DNA of 64,000 nt from Bradyrhizobium mercantei (GTDB taxonomy: Bacteria; Pseudomonadota; Alphaproteobacteria; Rhizobiales; Xanthobacteraceae), in NCBI RefSeq assembly GCF_001982635.1, contig NZ_MKFI01000001.1, positions 1,258,891 to 1,322,890 on the forward strand, written 5' to 3'. The position numbers and the translations under genes were made by a program. Shown one piece after another: positions 15,717 through 24,996 of this stretch (the first letter of the stretch is position 1; every line of letters begins with the position of its first letter). The notes beneath the pieces were generated by a model, which had not been told where the DNA came from, did not search any database, and was given only the letters and a program-made list of their open reading frames with translations.

Positions 15717-18026
15717 TCAGAGAGTATGGCGGCGCTGCGCCTCGCGGATCGCGATCCAGACCCGCTCGGGCGTCGCCGGCATGTCGATGTGGTCGATGCC
15801 GTATTCGCGATGCAGCCCCTCGACGATCGCGTTGACGACCGCCGGGCAGGAGCCGATCGCGCCGGCCTCGCCCGCGCCCTTCACGCCGAGCGGGTTCGTC
15901 TTGCAGGGAACGTTGTTGGTCTCGAACACGAAGGACGGACCGTCCGAAGCGCGCGGCATCGCATAATCCATGAAGGTGCCGGTGACGAGCTGACCGTCGG
16001 TCTGGCTGTAGACCGCCTGCTCCATCAGCGCCTGCCCGATGCCCTGCATCGCGCCGCCATGAACCTGGCCGGCGAGCATCAGCGGGTTCAGCGTGACGCC
16101 GAAATCGTCGACGATGACGTAGCTGACGATCTTGATGATGCCGGTTGAGGGATCGATCTCGACCTCGGCGAGATGCGTGCCGTTCGGATAGGTGCCGTCG
16201 GCGCTGGCGAAGGTCGCGCTCGCATTCATCTTCGACGTATCGCCACCGGGACGCTTGGCGAGATCGGCGAAGCTGACCGAGCGGTCGGTGCCGGCGATGC
16301 GGATGCGGCCGTCGGCAATTTCGAGGTCGCCGGTGCCGGCTTCCAAGGCCTGCGCCGCGAGCTCCTTCAGCTTGTTGCCGAGATCGTGCGTCGCGCGCTG
16401 CACGCTGACGCCGCCGGACGGGATCGATGCCGAGCCGCCGGTGCCGAGCCCGGTCGCGATCTTGTCGGTGTCGCCCTGCAGCACGTGGACGCGCTCAGGC
16501 GGTACGCCGAACTGCTCGGCGACGATCTGCGCATAGGCGGTCTGGTGGCCCTGCCCGCTCGACTGCGTGCCGATCAGGATCGAGATGTCGCCATTGGGAT
16601 CGAGCGCCACATTGGCGGTCTCCTCGCCCATGGTGCCGCAGACCTCGACATAGCTCGCCATGCCGATGCCCCGCACCAGGCCGTCCTTCTTGGCGGCCTT
16701 GGCGCGCTTGCCGAACTCCTTCCAGTTGGCGATCTCCATCGCGCGCTTCATATGCGCGACGAAATCACCGGAGTCGTAGACTTTGCCGGTCGCGGTCGTG
16801 TAGGGCAGCGACTTCGGCGGGATGAAGTTCTTGCGCCGGATGGCATCCGGCGTCATTCCGAGTTTGCGCGCGGCTGCATCGACGAGGCGCTCGATGACGT
16901 AGGCCGCCTCCGGGCGGCCGGCGCCGCGATAGGCATCGACCGGCACCGTGTTGGTGAACACGGTACGGACGCGGCAGTGGAAGGCCTGGATGTCGTAGAG
17001 GCCCGGCAGCATGCCGGCGCCGCCATGCGGGATATAGGGTGCGAAGGTCGAGAGATAGGCGCCCATGTCGCCCATCAGGTCGACATCCATGCCGAGGAAT
17101 TTGCCGTCCTCGGCGAGCGCCATCTTCGCGGTGGTGAGGTTGTCGCGGCCCTGCGCGTCGCCCATGAAATGGTCGGAGCGCTCGGCGGTCCATTTCACCG
17201 ACTTCTTGAGCTTGCGCGCTGCGACCGCGATCAACGCATACTCGCGATAGGGAAACAGCTTGGTGCCGAAGCCGCCGCCGACATCCGGGCAGATCACCCG
17301 CATGTTCTCCTTCGGCATCTTCAGGATCATGTCGCAGAGGATCTCGCGCAGGCGGTGGCTGCCCTGGCTGCCGATCGTCAGCGTCAGATGGTCCTTCTTG
17401 GCGTCGTATTCGGCGACCGCGGCCCGCGTCTCCATGAAGTTGGTAATGACGCGCGGATTGACGATGGTGATCTCCGCCACCGCATGCGCCTTGGCGAACG
17501 CAGCCTCGGCGGCGCCCTTGTCGCCGATCGAGACGTCGAACAGCACGTTGCCGGGCTTGTCGGGCCAGACCTGCGGCGCGTCCTTCTTCACCGCATTGAC
17601 GAGACCCGCCACCGCCGGCAACGGCGTCCACTTGACGTCGATCGCCTCGATCGCGTCACGGGCATGATCGACGGTGTCGGCGACCACGAAGGCCACGGCG
17701 TCGCCGACATGGCGCACTTCATCCCTGGCGAGGATCGGATAAGGCGGCGCGATGAACGGATCGGTCTCGAGATTGAACAGGCACGGCAGGCCGCCGAGCT
17801 CGGCGACATCGGCCGCGGTCAGGATCAACGCCACGCCGGGCATGCCGCGGGCCTTGCCGGCATCGATCGTGTAGGTCGCGTGCGCATGCGGCGAGCGCAG
17901 CATCAGCGCGTGCAATGCGGGAGACGGTGCGACGTCGTCGGTGTAGCGGCCCTTGCCGCGAATCAGAGCGTCGTCCTCCTTGCGCCGCACACTTTGTCCG
18001 ACGCCGAATTTGATGGGAGCTGCCAT
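15717..18026 (-). CDS. Form II CoxL-like xanthine dehydrogenase family molybdopterin subunit
   Basis: A 769-residue molybdenum-hydroxylase large subunit of the CO dehydrogenase/xanthine oxidase family. The N-terminus (GQSVRRKEDDALIRGKG) and the substrate-loop motif AYRGAGR at about residues 364-370 identify it as form II rather than true CO dehydrogenase, whose loop is AYXCSFR. The catalytic Glu lies in KGAGEAGAIGS at about residue 720. Form II enzymes oxidise aldehydes or N-heterocycles and normally work with FAD and 2Fe-2S subunits. No such subunit genes are adjacent, which is unusual. GGAGAG precedes the ATG at 18026. A cytosolic location is expected because no signal is seen. Confidence 0.9.
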   Translation of the reverse strand: MAAPIKFGVGQSVRRKEDDALIRGKGRYTDDVAPSPALHALMLRSPHAHATYTIDAGKARGMPGVALILTAADVAELGGLPCLFNLETDPFIAPPYPILARDEVRHVGDAVAFVVADTVDHARDAIEAIDVKWTPLPAVAGLVNAVKKDAPQVWPDKPGNVLFDVSIGDKGAAEAAFAKAHAVAEITIVNPRVITNFMETRAAVAEYDAKKDHLTLTIGSQGSHRLREILCDMILKMPKENMRVICPDVGGGFGTKLFPYREYALIAVAARKLKKSVKWTAERSDHFMGDAQGRDNLTTAKMALAEDGKFLGMDVDLMGDMGAYLSTFAPYIPHGGAGMLPGLYDIQAFHCRVRTVFTNTVPVDAYRGAGRPEAAYVIERLVDAAARKLGMTPDAIRRKNFIPPKSLPYTTATGKVYDSGDFVAHMKRAMEIANWKEFGKRAKAAKKDGLVRGIGMASYVEVCGTMGEETANVALDPNGDISILIGTQSSGQGHQTAYAQIVAEQFGVPPERVHVLQGDTDKIATGLGTGGSASIPSGGVSVQRATHDLGNKLKELAAQALEAGTGDLEIADGRIRIAGTDRSVSFADLAKRPGGDTSKMNASATFASADGTYPNGTHLAEVEIDPSTGIIKIVSYVIVDDFGVTLNPLMLAGQVHGGAMQGIGQALMEQAVYSQTDGQLVTGTFMDYAMPRASDGPSFVFETNNVPCKTNPLGVKGAGEAGAIGSCPAVVNAIVEGLHREYGIDHIDMPATPERVWIAIREAQRRHTL

Positions 18027-18154
18027 CGTCTCTCCAATTGCCTTGGTGTGTTTTGCGCATATTGGCGTGGTTGTCGGCGAAGCGCAAACCGCTTTCGGTC
18101 GCGCGCGGCGCTATCGCACAGCCCGTTCCTATGCATTTGATTTGACAGGTAAAA

Positions 18155-19684
18155 CTATACGCGCCGCAGCGCGAACAGCCAGCCGCGGCCGAACAGCGTG
18201 AGGATCAGGAAGGCGTAGACGAAGACGCCGACCACCATCAGCAGCAGCAGGATCATTTCGTCGCGGAAGATCTTCATCGGCGCGAACCACACCACCGCGA
18301 AATGCGAGGTCAGCCACAGCGCGACCGCGAGCAGCACGCCGCACAGCGCAAAGGTGGCGAATGAGCGAATCAGCGCGCGATCGAGCGCGAGATAGCCGCG
18401 GCGGACCGCGAACATCAGCACCAGCAGCAGATTGACCCAGGCCCCGACCGCGGTCGCGAGCGCGAGCCCGACCTGCGCCAGCGTGCCGACCAGCGCGATC
18501 TTCAGCGCGACGTTGACCGCGACCCCGGTCAGCGCCGCCTTGACAGGCGTTGCGGTATCCTTGCGGGCATAGAAGGTCGCGACCGCGCTGCGGATCATCA
18601 CGAACGGGATCAAGCCGACCGCATAGGCCGCGAGCGTGGCGCCGGCGCTTGCGGCATCGGCCTTCGAGAACGCGCCGCGGGCAAACATCGCGCGCATGAT
18701 CGGATCGGCAACCGTCAGGAACGCGGCCACGAACGGCACCGAGAACAGCAGCGTGAAGTCGAAGGCGCGGCGCTGCGCTGCCATCGCGCCGGCGTGGTCG
18801 TCGGCGGTCAGGCGGCGCGACATCTCCGGCAGCAGCACGGTGCCGATCGCGATCCCGATCACGCCGATCGGCAATTGGTTGAGGCGGTCGGCATAATACA
18901 GCGCCGACAGCGCGCCGGCGGGCAGGAAGGTCGCGATGATGGTGTCGGCGAACAGCGCGACCTGCGTTCCCATCGAGCCCAGCGTCGCCGGGCCCAGCGC
19001 ACGGAAGAAGGCGCGGACATCCTCGTCGAGCTTGAGCGGCGCGAAACGCGGCAGGCCGCCATGGCGCGCGAGGTCGCCGGCGAGCAGGGCAAATTGCAGG
19101 AAGCCCGAGATCAGCACGCCCCAGGCCGCGGCATGGCCGGCGCTCGGGAAGAACGCGGCAAGCGCCAGCGTCATCATCATGGCGAGGTTGAGGAAGATCG
19201 GCGCTGCGGCGGCGCTGGCGAAGCGATGCATCACGTTGAGCATGCCGCCATAGAGCGTTACCAGCGTGATCAAGAGCAGATAGGGAAAGGTGATCCGCGT
19301 CAGCTCGATCGCGAGCTTGCGCTGCGCGGCATCGTCGGTGAAGCCCGGCGCAAGGATGCTCATCGCCTGCGGCATGAACGCCATCGCCACCACGAGCAGG
19401 ACCACTTGCGAGGCGAACAGCAGCGTGAAGATGCGGTCGGCGAACAGCCGCGCCGACGCCTCGCCGCGCTCGCCATGGACATGGGCATAGGCCGGCACGA
19501 AGGCGGCGTTGAAGGCGCCTTCGGCAAAGATCGCACGGAAATGATTGGGCAGCCGCAGCGCCACGAAGAAGGCGTCGGCCACCGGCCCGGCGCCGAGAAT
19601 CGCCGCGAGCATGATGTCGCGCGCGAACCCGGTCACCCGCGATAGCAGGGTATAGCCGCCGACGGTGAAGATGCGCCCAAGCAT
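18155..19684 (-). CDS. murJ: Lipid II flippase MurJ
   Basis: A 509-residue MATE-like/MOP-superfamily membrane protein with about fourteen helices. The N-terminus is MurJ-typical: GYTLLSRVTGFARDIMLA, then GAGPVADAFFVALRLPNHFRAIFAEGAFNAAF. It translocates lipid II across the inner membrane in peptidoglycan synthesis. The ATG at 19684 begins exactly where family members start. It is downstream of a polysaccharide cluster on the same strand but separated from it by a palindromic element. Confidence 0.93.
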   Translation of the reverse strand: MLGRIFTVGGYTLLSRVTGFARDIMLAAILGAGPVADAFFVALRLPNHFRAIFAEGAFNAAFVPAYAHVHGERGEASARLFADRIFTLLFASQVVLLVVAMAFMPQAMSILAPGFTDDAAQRKLAIELTRITFPYLLLITLVTLYGGMLNVMHRFASAAAAPIFLNLAMMMTLALAAFFPSAGHAAAWGVLISGFLQFALLAGDLARHGGLPRFAPLKLDEDVRAFFRALGPATLGSMGTQVALFADTIIATFLPAGALSALYYADRLNQLPIGVIGIAIGTVLLPEMSRRLTADDHAGAMAAQRRAFDFTLLFSVPFVAAFLTVADPIMRAMFARGAFSKADAASAGATLAAYAVGLIPFVMIRSAVATFYARKDTATPVKAALTGVAVNVALKIALVGTLAQVGLALATAVGAWVNLLLVLMFAVRRGYLALDRALIRSFATFALCGVLLAVALWLTSHFAVVWFAPMKIFRDEMILLLLMVVGVFVYAFLILTLFGRGWLFALRRV

Positions 19685-19747
19685 GCGCTGCTTCTAGCGC
19701 ATCATCACCATACGTCAAAATGACGTATTCAGGACGTTAACGATCTA

Positions 19748-19794
19748 GGCATGATCCAGCCCGAAAACCGGAAACCACTTTTCGGGATCATGCC
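19748..19794. repeat. 47-bp palindromic element containing the aminotransferase stop codon
   Basis: The arms GGCATGATCC (19748-19757) and GGATCATGCC (19785-19794) enclose CGAAAACCGGAAACCACTTTTCGG. It is a diverged relative of the elements at 11641 and 39264. The TGA of the aminotransferase gene (reverse strand, 19788-19790) lies inside the right arm. Confidence 0.75.
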
Positions 19795-20939
19795 TGTAGC
19801 GCGCTGCGCACAGCCGCGATGACGCGGTCCTGTGTCGCCTCGTCGAGATAGGGGTGCATCGGCAGGGCGATGACGTCCTTTGACAGGCGCTCGCTGACCG
19901 GCAGGCCGCCGTCGGCAACCGGATAGTGGCTGTACGCCGTCTGCTGGTGAACCGACTTCGGATAGTAGATCATGGTCGGGACGCCCTGCGCCTTCAGCGC
20001 CGCCGCGAAGGCGTCGCGGTCGATGCCCTCGGACAGGCGAATGGTGTACTGCGCCCACACCGAGGTGCAGCCCGGCGCGAGGCGCGGCACGGCGACGAGG
20101 TTGCCGAGCGCGCGCGAATAGCGCTCCGCGACCTTGTTGCGTGCTGCGATCTCGTCGTCGAAGATCTTCAGCTTCTCGAGCAGGATCGCCGCCTGCATGG
20201 TGTCGAGCCGCGCCGTGAGGCCGAGCCGGACGTTGTCGTACTTGTCCGAGCCCTGGCCGTGGACGCGGATGCTGCGCAGCGTGGCGGCGAGTTCTGCGTC
20301 ATCGGTGAAGATCGCGCCGCCGTCGCCGAAACAGCCGAGCGGCTTCGCCGGGAAGAAGCTAGTGCCGGTCGCGAGTCCGAAGGTGCCGAGCTTGCGGTTC
20401 TTGTAGGTGGCGCCAAAGCCCTGCGCGGCGTCATCCAGGACAAAAAGGCCCTCGGCCTCGGCAACCGCGCTGATCGCATCGTGATCGGCGCTCTGACCGA
20501 ACAGGTCGACCGGGATCACGGCGACCGGCTTCAGCCCGCGCGAGCGCGCCGTCGCGACACCGCGCTTCAGCGAGTTGATGTCGATGTTGAAGGTCTCCTC
20601 GTCGACATCGACGAACACCGGCGTGGCGCCGGTCAGGGTCACGACCTCGCCGGTCGCGCAGAAGGTGAACGTCGGGCACAGCACCGCGTCGCCCGGTCCG
20701 ACATTCTTGGCCATCAGGACCATCAGCAGCGCGTCGGTGCCGCTGGCGCAGCTCACCACATGCTTGGCGCCGGTATAGTCCGCCAGCGCCTTCTCCAGCG
20801 CGGTGACTTCCGGGCCGTTGATGAACTGGCAATGGTCGAGCACGCGGGCCACCGCGTCATCGACCGACTTGCCGAGCCGCCGGCGCTGCGCGGCGATATC
20901 GATGAAGGGAATGGGCTCAAGCTGCATATGCTGGTTCAT
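19788..20939 (-). CDS. DegT/DnrJ/EryC1/StrS sugar aminotransferase (WbpE-like)
   Basis: A 383-residue PLP-dependent nucleotide-sugar aminotransferase. The internal-aldimine lysine is K199 in SFFPAKPLGCFGDGGA, a context typical of WbpE/WlbC enzymes that make UDP-3-amino sugars. The aspartate that contacts the pyridine nitrogen is in LFVLDDAAQGFGA. An MNQHMQLEPIPFIDIAAQ start fits the family; the second Met is an alternative. It lies 50 bp downstream of a Gfo/Idh/MocA oxidoreductase, the usual partner that creates the 3-keto substrate. The stop codon lies in a REP-like palindrome. Confidence 0.9.
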   Translation of the reverse strand: MNQHMQLEPIPFIDIAAQRRRLGKSVDDAVARVLDHCQFINGPEVTALEKALADYTGAKHVVSCASGTDALLMVLMAKNVGPGDAVLCPTFTFCATGEVVTLTGATPVFVDVDEETFNIDINSLKRGVATARSRGLKPVAVIPVDLFGQSADHDAISAVAEAEGLFVLDDAAQGFGATYKNRKLGTFGLATGTSFFPAKPLGCFGDGGAIFTDDAELAATLRSIRVHGQGSDKYDNVRLGLTARLDTMQAAILLEKLKIFDDEIAARNKVAERYSRALGNLVAVPRLAPGCTSVWAQYTIRLSEGIDRDAFAAALKAQGVPTMIYYPKSVHQQTAYSHYPVADGGLPVSERLSKDVIALPMHPYLDEATQDRVIAAVRSALQA

Positions 20940-20989
20940 GGAAGCTCTTTGCAGGTGTTGAATGAATGACGATCAGCCGGTGAAGACAA

Positions 20990-22006
20990 TCAGCCGGCGA
21001 TGCGGCGCGGCCCCTTGCGGATCGTCGAGGCGGCAGGCCGCGCCGGCGATTCCAGGCAGCGGATCGCGATCTCGAGGCTCGCCACGCCCTCGTCGCCGGA
21101 CACTGCCGGCAGCTTGCCGCTGCGCACGGCATCGAGGAAGGCGATCAGTTCGGCGCGCAACGGCTCGTCGTGACCGACCGGCAGATGACGCATCGAGTAG
21201 CTGCCGTCCGGCTTGAAGCCGAAGCATTCGGTGACCTGGCGCGTGAGCAGGTCGCCCATCACATATTTGCCGCGGGTCGCGACCGTGACGTTGCGCGCCT
21301 TGAACGGCGTCAGCCAGTTGGTGTTGATGTGGGCGAGCACGCCGGACGCGGTGCGGAATTGCAGCAGCGCGATGTCCTCGCGCTCGGCGACCGCGCTCGA
21401 GAGCTGCGGCTGCACCTCGACGATATCGGACTCGGTAAACCAGCGGATCAGGTCGATGTCGTGCACGGCGAGATCAATCACGACGCCGACATTGGACATC
21501 CGCGGCGGGAACGGGCCGACCCGGGTGATGCCGATCGACAGGATGTCCTCACCCGAGATCGCCTGCTTGATCGCCGCGACCGCCGGATTGAAACGCTCGA
21601 CATGGCCGACCATCAGCGTGACGCCGGCCCGCTCGGCGGCGGCGACGATCTCGCGGCCCTCTTCGACCGTGGATGCGACCGGCTTCTCGACCAGGATGTG
21701 GATGTTGCGCGCGATGCAGGCGAGCGCGATCTCGTGATGCAGATGGGTGGGGGCTGCGATGGTCACCGCATCGATGCCCTCGGCGAGCAACTGATCGAGG
21801 CTCTCAAAGGCGCGGCAACCGACTAGCTCGATGGCGCGCGTGCGGTGCTCCGGCAGCGGATCGACGATACCGATCAACACCACCCCGGGCAGTCCAGCCA
21901 GCACACGGGCATGGTTGCTGCCCATCACGCCGGCGCCGATCACGCCGACGCGCAATGCGCGGCCGATGTCGGCCTTCGCGCCGGCTGCGGACAATTTTGC
22001 ATTCAT
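20990..22006 (-). CDS. Gfo/Idh/MocA family sugar dehydrogenase (WbpB-like)
   Basis: A 338-residue NAD(P)-dependent oxidoreductase. The Rossmann motif RVGVIGAGVMGSNHARVL begins near residue 19, and the family's catalytic EKP motif is at HILVEKPVAS. Together with the downstream DegT-type aminotransferase it suggests oxidation of a nucleotide sugar at C3 followed by transamination, as in WbpB/WbpE. The N-terminal 15 residues are unconserved-looking. It is upstream of and co-directional with the aminotransferase. Confidence 0.87.
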   Translation of the reverse strand: MNAKLSAAGAKADIGRALRVGVIGAGVMGSNHARVLAGLPGVVLIGIVDPLPEHRTRAIELVGCRAFESLDQLLAEGIDAVTIAAPTHLHHEIALACIARNIHILVEKPVASTVEEGREIVAAAERAGVTLMVGHVERFNPAVAAIKQAISGEDILSIGITRVGPFPPRMSNVGVVIDLAVHDIDLIRWFTESDIVEVQPQLSSAVAEREDIALLQFRTASGVLAHINTNWLTPFKARNVTVATRGKYVMGDLLTRQVTECFGFKPDGSYSMRHLPVGHDEPLRAELIAFLDAVRSGKLPAVSGDEGVASLEIAIRCLESPARPAASTIRKGPRRIAG

Positions 22007-22255
22007 ATCGTAGACCCCAAGTAACGTTCTGGCGGTTGTCCCGGCTCCTCAGGGAGCCACACCGGCTCCGTGGGAATCAGCACCTAGGCCCCTCTTCCCG
22101 ATCTGCGCCTCTGGCGCAAATCACCCCGCTTCGTCGGGAGCCGCTATAGCACGGCGTCACAAATGTGGCGAATGCCAACAACGAAATCCGGACACGTTTT
22201 GATTCAAAGAGTTACATCGTTCCGCGCCCGATGATTCGCGCGGGAACCCGCTCCC

Positions 22256-23668
22256 TCAGGTGCGCTGATAGTCGTCCTCGATGCGAATGATGTCGTCCTC
22301 GCCGAGATAGCTGCCGGTCTGCACCTCGATCAACTCGAGCTGAATCTTGCCGGGATTCTCCAGCCGATGCACCGCGCCGATCGGGATGTAGATCGATTCG
22401 TTCTCGTGCACCGTCTTGATCAACTCGTTGACGGTGACCTGCGCGGTCCCGCGCACGACGATCCAGTGCTCGGAGCGGTGATGGTGCTTCTGCAACGACA
22501 GCCGCCCGCCCGGCTTGACGACGATGCGCTTGACCTGGTGGCGGTCGCCATTGTCGACCGACTGATAGGAGCCCCAGGGACGGTGCACCTTGATATGGTT
22601 CTCGGTCACCGCGGGTGCGGACACCTTCAATTTCGCGACCAGCCGCTTCAGCCCGTTGGCGTCCTTCTGGCGTGACACCAGCACGGCGTCCTGGGTCGCG
22701 ACCACGACGAGGTCGTCGACGCCCTCGAGCGCAACCAGCGCCCGGTCGGTCGAGACGTTGCAATTGCGGGAATCCTCGAACACCGCGGTGCCGCGCGCCG
22801 CGTTGCCGAGGCCGTCCTTGTCGGACAGCTCCCAGACCTGGCGCCACGAGCCGATGTCGGACCAGCCGCACGCCACCGGCACCACCGCGGCAAGGGACGT
22901 CTTCTCCATGACGGCGTAGTCGATCGAGATCGCCTTTGCCGAGCCGAACGCCGGCGCATCGAGCTTGACGAAGCCGAGATCGCGCGCCGCCGATGCAACC
23001 GACTGCTCCACCGAGGCAATGCTGTCCGCATCGACGTTGCGATACTCGTCGAGCAGCACGCCGGCGCGGAACATGAAGTTGCCGCTGTTCCAGAGATAGC
23101 CCGCATCGATATAGCCTGCCGCCGTCGAGGCGTCCGGCTTCTCGACGAATTTCGCCACCGCGCGCACCTCGCCGGCGACCGCCTCGCCCGGGTTGATGTA
23201 GCCATATTCGGTGGCGGGCCGCTCCGGCTTGACGCCGAACGTCACGATGCGACCGGCTTCCGCGGCCACCAATCCGCCACGGCACGCGGCGACGAAGGCC
23301 GGCGTATCGCGCACCAGATGGTCGGCGGCGAGCGCCAGCACGATCGCCTCATTGTCGCGGCTCTGCGCGAACGCCGCACCGGCCGCGATCGCGGGCCCGG
23401 AGTCGCGGCGCATCGGCTCCAGCAGCACGTCGGCTTGGCGGCCGATCTCGGCGAGCTGCTCCAGCACCATGAAGCGGTAGGCCTCGTTGGTGATCACGAT
23501 GGGCCGCTCGAACAGGCTGGCGTCAGCGACCCGCAGCAGCGTCTCCTGGAAGGTCGAGCGCGCCCCGAACAGCGACAGGAATTGCTTCGGATGCACTTCG
23601 CGTGATGCCGGCCAAAGCCGCGTGCCCGCGCCGCCACACATGATCAGGGGAATAATTCGTCGGTCCAT
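22256..23668 (-). CDS. manC: Mannose-1-phosphate guanylyltransferase / mannose-6-phosphate isomerase (type II)
   Basis: A 470-residue bifunctional enzyme. The N-terminal GDP-mannose pyrophosphorylase domain starts with IPLIMCGGAGTRLWPASR and contains HPKQF. The C-terminal cupin isomerase domain (about residues 350-470) shows VKPGGRLSLQKHHHRSEHW with the Zn-binding cluster. It makes GDP-mannose for polysaccharide or LPS. I choose the ATG at 23668, since the longer frame adds 18 unrelated residues and crosses an upstream palindrome. Confidence 0.93.
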   Translation of the reverse strand: MDRRIIPLIMCGGAGTRLWPASREVHPKQFLSLFGARSTFQETLLRVADASLFERPIVITNEAYRFMVLEQLAEIGRQADVLLEPMRRDSGPAIAAGAAFAQSRDNEAIVLALAADHLVRDTPAFVAACRGGLVAAEAGRIVTFGVKPERPATEYGYINPGEAVAGEVRAVAKFVEKPDASTAAGYIDAGYLWNSGNFMFRAGVLLDEYRNVDADSIASVEQSVASAARDLGFVKLDAPAFGSAKAISIDYAVMEKTSLAAVVPVACGWSDIGSWRQVWELSDKDGLGNAARGTAVFEDSRNCNVSTDRALVALEGVDDLVVVATQDAVLVSRQKDANGLKRLVAKLKVSAPAVTENHIKVHRPWGSYQSVDNGDRHQVKRIVVKPGGRLSLQKHHHRSEHWIVVRGTAQVTVNELIKTVHENESIYIPIGAVHRLENPGKIQLELIEVQTGSYLGEDDIIRIEDDYQRT

Positions 23669-24020
23669 CGATGCCTCAAGTCCTGTCGTGCAGGTCCAAT
23701 GGTACCCGTCCGCGGACGGCATACCAAATTGGCCCGGGCCACCGCGGCCGGCAGCCCCTTTTTACCTTGGGAAGCACTGTCCGAGCAGTCACGCGCCCCC
23801 ACGCGTCTGGTCGGATTTTACCGGTATCGTAAACCACCGGTGAGCGGCGGGGCGTCCCCGTTCCGGGCTCTTTAGCCGCCCCTTCGCACCTGCCGCAATA
23901 GGGACCAGTACGGGTATTGCCAGATCGGTGCGGAAACCATACCAAGGCGGCGAATTTGGGCGCGCGAAAGCGGTTTGCGCTGTTTTTGACACATTCTGAA
24001 ACCTGGCAGCGCGAACGGAA
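23669..24020. promoter_or_regulatory. Intergenic region upstream of manC and the flippase-like gene
   Basis: This 352-bp divergent region contains no convincing gene. It holds the perfect 14-bp palindrome CCGTCCGCGGACGG (23706-23719), extended by GGTA (23701) and TACC (23722-23725), about 40 bp upstream of manC; a dimeric regulator site is possible. A TTGACA at 23986-23991 has no good partner. The rest looks unremarkable. Confidence 0.4.
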
Positions 24021-24986
24021 ATGCGCCAAATCCTGCTTTCGACCGTCAAGATCCTGATCTCGGCTGCGCTGCTCTATTTTTCGCTGCGCAAGGTCAACCT
24101 GTATGACCTCGCCGCCCGCATCCAGATCGAAAGCCTGGGCTGGCTCGGCCTCGCGGTTGCGGTCACGTTCCTGCAGATCTTCCTCGGGGTGCTGCGCTGG
24201 CGCGAGATCAGCGTCGAGTGCGGCGCGCCGCTGGAGACCCGGCAGGCGATGCGCTTCAACGTGATCGGCACCTTCTTCAACCAGACACTGCCGTCCTCGA
24301 TCGGCGGCGACGCCGTGCGGCTCTGGCTGGTCGCCCGCGCCGGGGCGGGCTGGCGCGCCGCCACCTATTCGATCTTCGTCGACCGCGCAGTCGGACTGAT
24401 CGCGCTCGCCGTCCTGATCGCCGCCACCCTGCCCTGGAGCTACCGGCTGATTTCCGATACCCACGGCTGGACGGCATTGCTGCTGCTCGACCTTGCCGCA
24501 CTCGGGGCGGGATTTGGCTTCCTGCTGATCGGCGTGTTGCCGTGGCCGTGGCTGAAGCAATGGTGGGCGACGCATCACATCCACGCCTGCGCTGTCATCG
24601 CGAACCGGGTGCTGTTCAGCCGCGAGCATGGCTTGAGGGTCGCAACGCTGTCGATCGCCATTCACGTGGTGACCGTCGTGATCGGCTGGTGCGTGGTGAA
24701 GTCGATCACGGCCCCGGTCACCTTCGGCGACATCTTCCAATTGTTGCCGCCGGTGATGCTGATCACGATGATGCCGATCTCGATCGCGGGCTGGGGCGTG
24801 CGCGAAGCCACGATGGCGCTGGCCTTCGGCTATGCCGGATTGATCGCCAATGAGGGCGTCAACATCTCGCTGCTGTTCGGCGCCGTGTCGTTCGTGGTCG
24901 GCGTGTTCGGCGGGCTGGTTTGGATCCTGAGCCCGGAAAAGGCCGCCAAGGGTGCGGCGCCGATTGAAGTCCCGGGATCGCAGTAG
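24021..24986 (+). CDS. LPG-synthase-like transmembrane protein (UPF0104 family)
   Basis: A 321-residue membrane protein of the lysylphosphatidylglycerol synthase TM/UPF0104 family. Family hallmarks are the early GWLGLAVAVTFLQ helix, the conserved NQTLPSSIGGDAVRLWLV around residues 92-109, and the C-terminal SIAGWGVREATMALAFGYAG. Related proteins (AglD-like, HpnL-like) act in glycolipid or hopanoid-associated export or glycosyl transfer; the precise activity is not established. It overlaps the upstream side of the next gene's extended frame, but the real WecA-like start is 10 bp beyond its stop. Confidence 0.85.
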   Translation: MRQILLSTVKILISAALLYFSLRKVNLYDLAARIQIESLGWLGLAVAVTFLQIFLGVLRWREISVECGAPLETRQAMRFNVIGTFFNQTLPSSIGGDAVRLWLVARAGAGWRAATYSIFVDRAVGLIALAVLIAATLPWSYRLISDTHGWTALLLLDLAALGAGFGFLLIGVLPWPWLKQWWATHHIHACAVIANRVLFSREHGLRVATLSIAIHVVTVVIGWCVVKSITAPVTFGDIFQLLPPVMLITMMPISIAGWGVREATMALAFGYAGLIANEGVNISLLFGAVSFVVGVFGGLVWILSPEKAAKGAAPIEVPGSQ

Positions 24987-24996
24987 CCGGACCAGA

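Noticed and set aside
16173..18140. A 655-codon frame antisense to the CoxL-like gene
   Set aside because: Same shadow effect; the minus-strand molybdenum-hydroxylase motifs are decisive.
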